A stretch of 34,448 nucleotides of DNA from Cytophagaceae bacterium (GTDB lineage: Bacteria > Bacteroidota > Bacteroidia > Cytophagales > Spirosomataceae), in contig JAIYBU010000165.1 of NCBI GenBank assembly GCA_027488335.1, positions 1-34,448 on the forward strand. The letters are read 5' to 3'. The position numbers were made by a program, and so were the translations under genes. Positions 32,917 to 34,448 of this stretch are shown here, in pieces. The notes below the pieces were generated by a model. The model had not been told where the DNA came from. It saw only the letters and a program-made list of their open reading frames with translations, and did not search any database. How positions within the stretch are numbered: the stretch's first letter is position 1; every line of letters begins with the position of its first letter.

Positions 32917-32938
32917 TTATCAGTGTTTCTACTGATAA
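32917..32938. repeat. hairpin before the barrel-like protein gene
   Basis: A perfect 8-bp inverted repeat (TTATCAGT at 32917-32924, ACTGATAA at 32931-32938) has a GTTTCT loop. It lies 25 nt before the start of the next gene and 80 nt after the anti-sigma stop, with no U-run. It may be an operator, a weak attenuator or a short dispersed palindrome. Confidence 0.4.
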
Positions 32939-32963
32939 GATTCCATCGAAACGTAAAATTTAA

Positions 32964-34019
32964 ATGAATAAACGGCTCACATTGCTATTCTTGTGTTTGA
33001 CGACGCTCGCTTTTGCCAAAGAAACGACCGATATTGACTCAATAGTAGTAAATATTGGCAAACGTAAACGAATTGTGCTTTGGGGACAAACCAAAGAAGA
33101 CCTAAAGGCTCTCGAAAAATACGATTTGAATAGAATTGTGATACAGATGAATCAGGATTTGGACGAAATGCCATCGAACGTTCGTCGAAGTTTCCGACAA
33201 GACTACGAGGGTAATAGCTACACCAAAGAAATGACCACTCAACGGCAACTGGAAGGTATGACTTCGTGGCAACGCCTCAAACACAATACCTATATAAATC
33301 TTTCGGTAGGACTAAACTCGGCTAACTATCTGTCTGTCAGTACCGTTACATACAATCCGTTTAAGATGACGGAGCAAATTTTTCGCCAAAACTTCCTAAC
33401 TTCGCCGAGTTTGAGCGTAGCTTTGATGCGTCAAGAAAGTTTTATTCGTACTGGTCATAAAGAAATCGTGCTTCGCTACGGTTTTGATGTAAGTTGGTAT
33501 AATTTGCAGAGCATCAGCACCAAACGCACATCTTACTTGCTACGCCTCAATAGTCTTGATAATACCAAATATGATACAGTGGCGGTTTTCAAACCCGCCC
33601 GCAATGGCGATAATTACTACACCGTTGACCGCTTAAGTGCCACTGCTTTACCGAAAGAAATAACGCCTTATACCAATAATCAGTCGTTGTTTTATACTGA
33701 TTTTAAGATAATTCCGACCATCAATTTCTACGGACAAAACAATCAAAAAACCTTCAATTTTGGCATTGGAGCTTATATCGGAATGTTGCTGAGAGGCAGC
33801 AGAAATTACGCCGAAATAAAAGCTCTCAATCGGCAAGAAACAAAAGTGAGCATCAAAAACCCAGAGAATCCGTACCGCTACGGAATCATTCTGAATATGG
33901 GCTACGGTGTGGTGAATCTTTTTGTGGAAGCTGATATAAAAAATGTTTTCTTGAATAAATTAGAACGAAGCTCGGCCACGCAGAATATTACGACTATTGG
34001 TTTGAGATTTGGGAGGTGA
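32964..34019 (+). CDS. putative outer membrane beta-barrel-like protein
   Basis: I do not recognise the family of this 351-residue protein. It has a signal peptide (MNKRLTLLFLCLTTLAFA), a polar N-terminal part (about 20-105) and then alternating beta-strand-like segments such as TYINLSVGLNSANYLSVSTV, KEIVLRYGFDVSWYNLQS, NFGIGAYIGMLLRG and YGIILNMGYGVVNLFVEADI, ending in ITTIGLRFGR. The C-terminal strand and aromatic/glycine pattern suggest an outer-membrane barrel. It is the third gene of the second sigma module, 127 nt after the anti-sigma gene, in the same position as the DUF4097-like protein in the first module. It may report or respond to envelope stress (inference). Confidence 0.75.
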   Translation: MNKRLTLLFLCLTTLAFAKETTDIDSIVVNIGKRKRIVLWGQTKEDLKALEKYDLNRIVIQMNQDLDEMPSNVRRSFRQDYEGNSYTKEMTTQRQLEGMTSWQRLKHNTYINLSVGLNSANYLSVSTVTYNPFKMTEQIFRQNFLTSPSLSVALMRQESFIRTGHKEIVLRYGFDVSWYNLQSISTKRTSYLLRLNSLDNTKYDTVAVFKPARNGDNYYTVDRLSATALPKEITPYTNNQSLFYTDFKIIPTINFYGQNNQKTFNFGIGAYIGMLLRGSRNYAEIKALNRQETKVSIKNPENPYRYGIILNMGYGVVNLFVEADIKNVFLNKLERSSATQNITTIGLRFGR

Positions 34020-34263
34020 AAAGGATTTTTAGGACAAGACAGTTTGTTAACATCTCAAATATTGTCTTAGTTGAGCTACTATATTAAGCCTTTTTTTATT
34101 ACTTTTACAGCACCCTTCCTAACATTCGTAAGGCGGAAAGGGCTATAAATTTATACCATTTTCCTATCACGTAAACCTCACCCATCGTCTCACTTTGGAG
34201 TTAGCAATAATACTACAATTACTTACTATTAGTACGTTTAAAACGAAAAAAATCAAATACTTT

Positions 34264-34448
34264 ATGAAACGATTAGCTTCAATTCTAACTCTATCTATAA
34301 TCATTTTAACATCATGCCAAAAAAAGCTATCTTTAGAAAAAGATATTAAAGCATTAGAACAATTAAACAAGAAGTGGAACGATAATATTCTTTCAGGAAA
34401 TAGAGCAGCGAATGCAGATTTTTTCACTAAAGACGGAATTAGAATTGA
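34264..34448 (+). CDS. DUF4440/SnoaL-like lipoprotein (partial, 3' end outside window)
   Basis: An open frame begins with ATG at 34264 and runs to the window edge. It encodes MKRLASILTLSIIILTSCQK, a lipoprotein signal with the lipobox LTSC, then KDIKALEQLNKKWNDNILSG and NADFFTKDGIRI. The helix and following pattern resemble the start of NTF2-like DUF4440 proteins (SgcJ/EcaC type). About 61 residues are visible, roughly a third of the family. The 244-nt gap upstream (34020-34263) holds no gene that I can support. An overlapping minus-strand open frame is rejected. Confidence 0.7.
   Translation, partial: MKRLASILTLSIIILTSCQKKLSLEKDIKALEQLNKKWNDNILSGNRAANADFFTKDGIRI

Noticed and set aside
34167..34427. 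86-codon minus-strand open frame at the window end
   Set aside because: The plus strand encodes a lipoprotein signal and DUF4440-like start in the same place, which is much more convincing.
1..34448. CRISPR array, insertion sequence, prophage or toxin-antitoxin pair
   Set aside because: No regularly spaced direct repeats, transposase, integrase or phage-like genes, and no recognisable toxin or antitoxin.

Overview
The window looks like a chromosomal segment of a Bacteroidota bacterium, most likely from the Cytophagales (Spirosomaceae-like). The reasons are an AT-rich genome, promoters of the Bacteroidota type (TTTG, then 19-20 bp, then TAnnTTTG) before rplK and rpmE2, many lipoprotein and Tat/Sec exported proteins, a type B L31, DUF4349 and YncE/phosphoesterase lipoproteins, and ECF sigma factors with membrane-anchored partners. 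The genus assignment is inference; nothing in the window fixes it.

Layout. 1-1500 (minus strand): the 5' part of rplA, then rplK, with a promoter and a structured leader; nusG is not upstream where it usually lies. 1689-5254 (minus): a DUF4349 lipoprotein and a large beta-propeller/phosphoesterase lipoprotein. 5400-5720 (plus): a small acidic protein. 5775-11513 (minus): a tripartite RND efflux operon (adaptor, pump, outer-membrane factor), with a small exported protein upstream. 12323-14640 (minus): an S1/P1 nuclease and a Tat-exported Gfo/Idh/MocA oxidoreductase. 14947-19964 (plus): a rhamnogalacturonan cassette (GH105 hydrolase, GH106 alpha-L-rhamnosidase, CE12 acetylesterase), followed by an OmpR-type two-component system (20102-22258), a membrane-anchored coiled-coil protein and an endonuclease/exonuclease/phosphatase family membrane protein. 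24681-26965 (minus): an ECF sigma factor, a putative anti-sigma protein and a DUF4097-like envelope protein. 27300-30041: a PAP2-like membrane protein, a GNAT acetyltransferase and an EamA transporter. 30038-31213 (minus): a frameshifted carboxypeptidase-regulatory-like protein and rpmE2. 31480-34019 (plus): a second ECF sigma / putative anti-sigma / barrel-like protein module. 34264-end: the start of a DUF4440/SnoaL-like lipoprotein.

How the genes fit together. The three carbohydrate enzymes could cooperate outside the cytoplasm: CE12 removes acetyl groups from the rhamnogalacturonan backbone, GH106 releases rhamnose, and GH105 cleaves the unsaturated uronyl-rhamnose ends left by lyases. No lyase or SusC/SusD pair is in view, so the cassette is partial or depends on genes elsewhere. 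The two sigma modules have the same architecture in opposite orientations, and their single-span partners share a D-x-W-x-x-I-E motif before the membrane segment.

The intergenic regions hold many perfect or nested inverted repeats. Some are clear terminators. Others (a 28-bp perfect palindrome, a 94-bp nested repeat, a triple hairpin cluster, twin mini-hairpins) look like dispersed palindromic repeats. The most unusual single feature is a -1 frame break at an in-frame A-AAA-AAA heptamer in the carboxypeptidase-regulatory-like gene. I found no tRNA, rRNA, CRISPR array, insertion sequence or phage gene. I do not see a clearly new multi-gene system; most of the window is ordinary.
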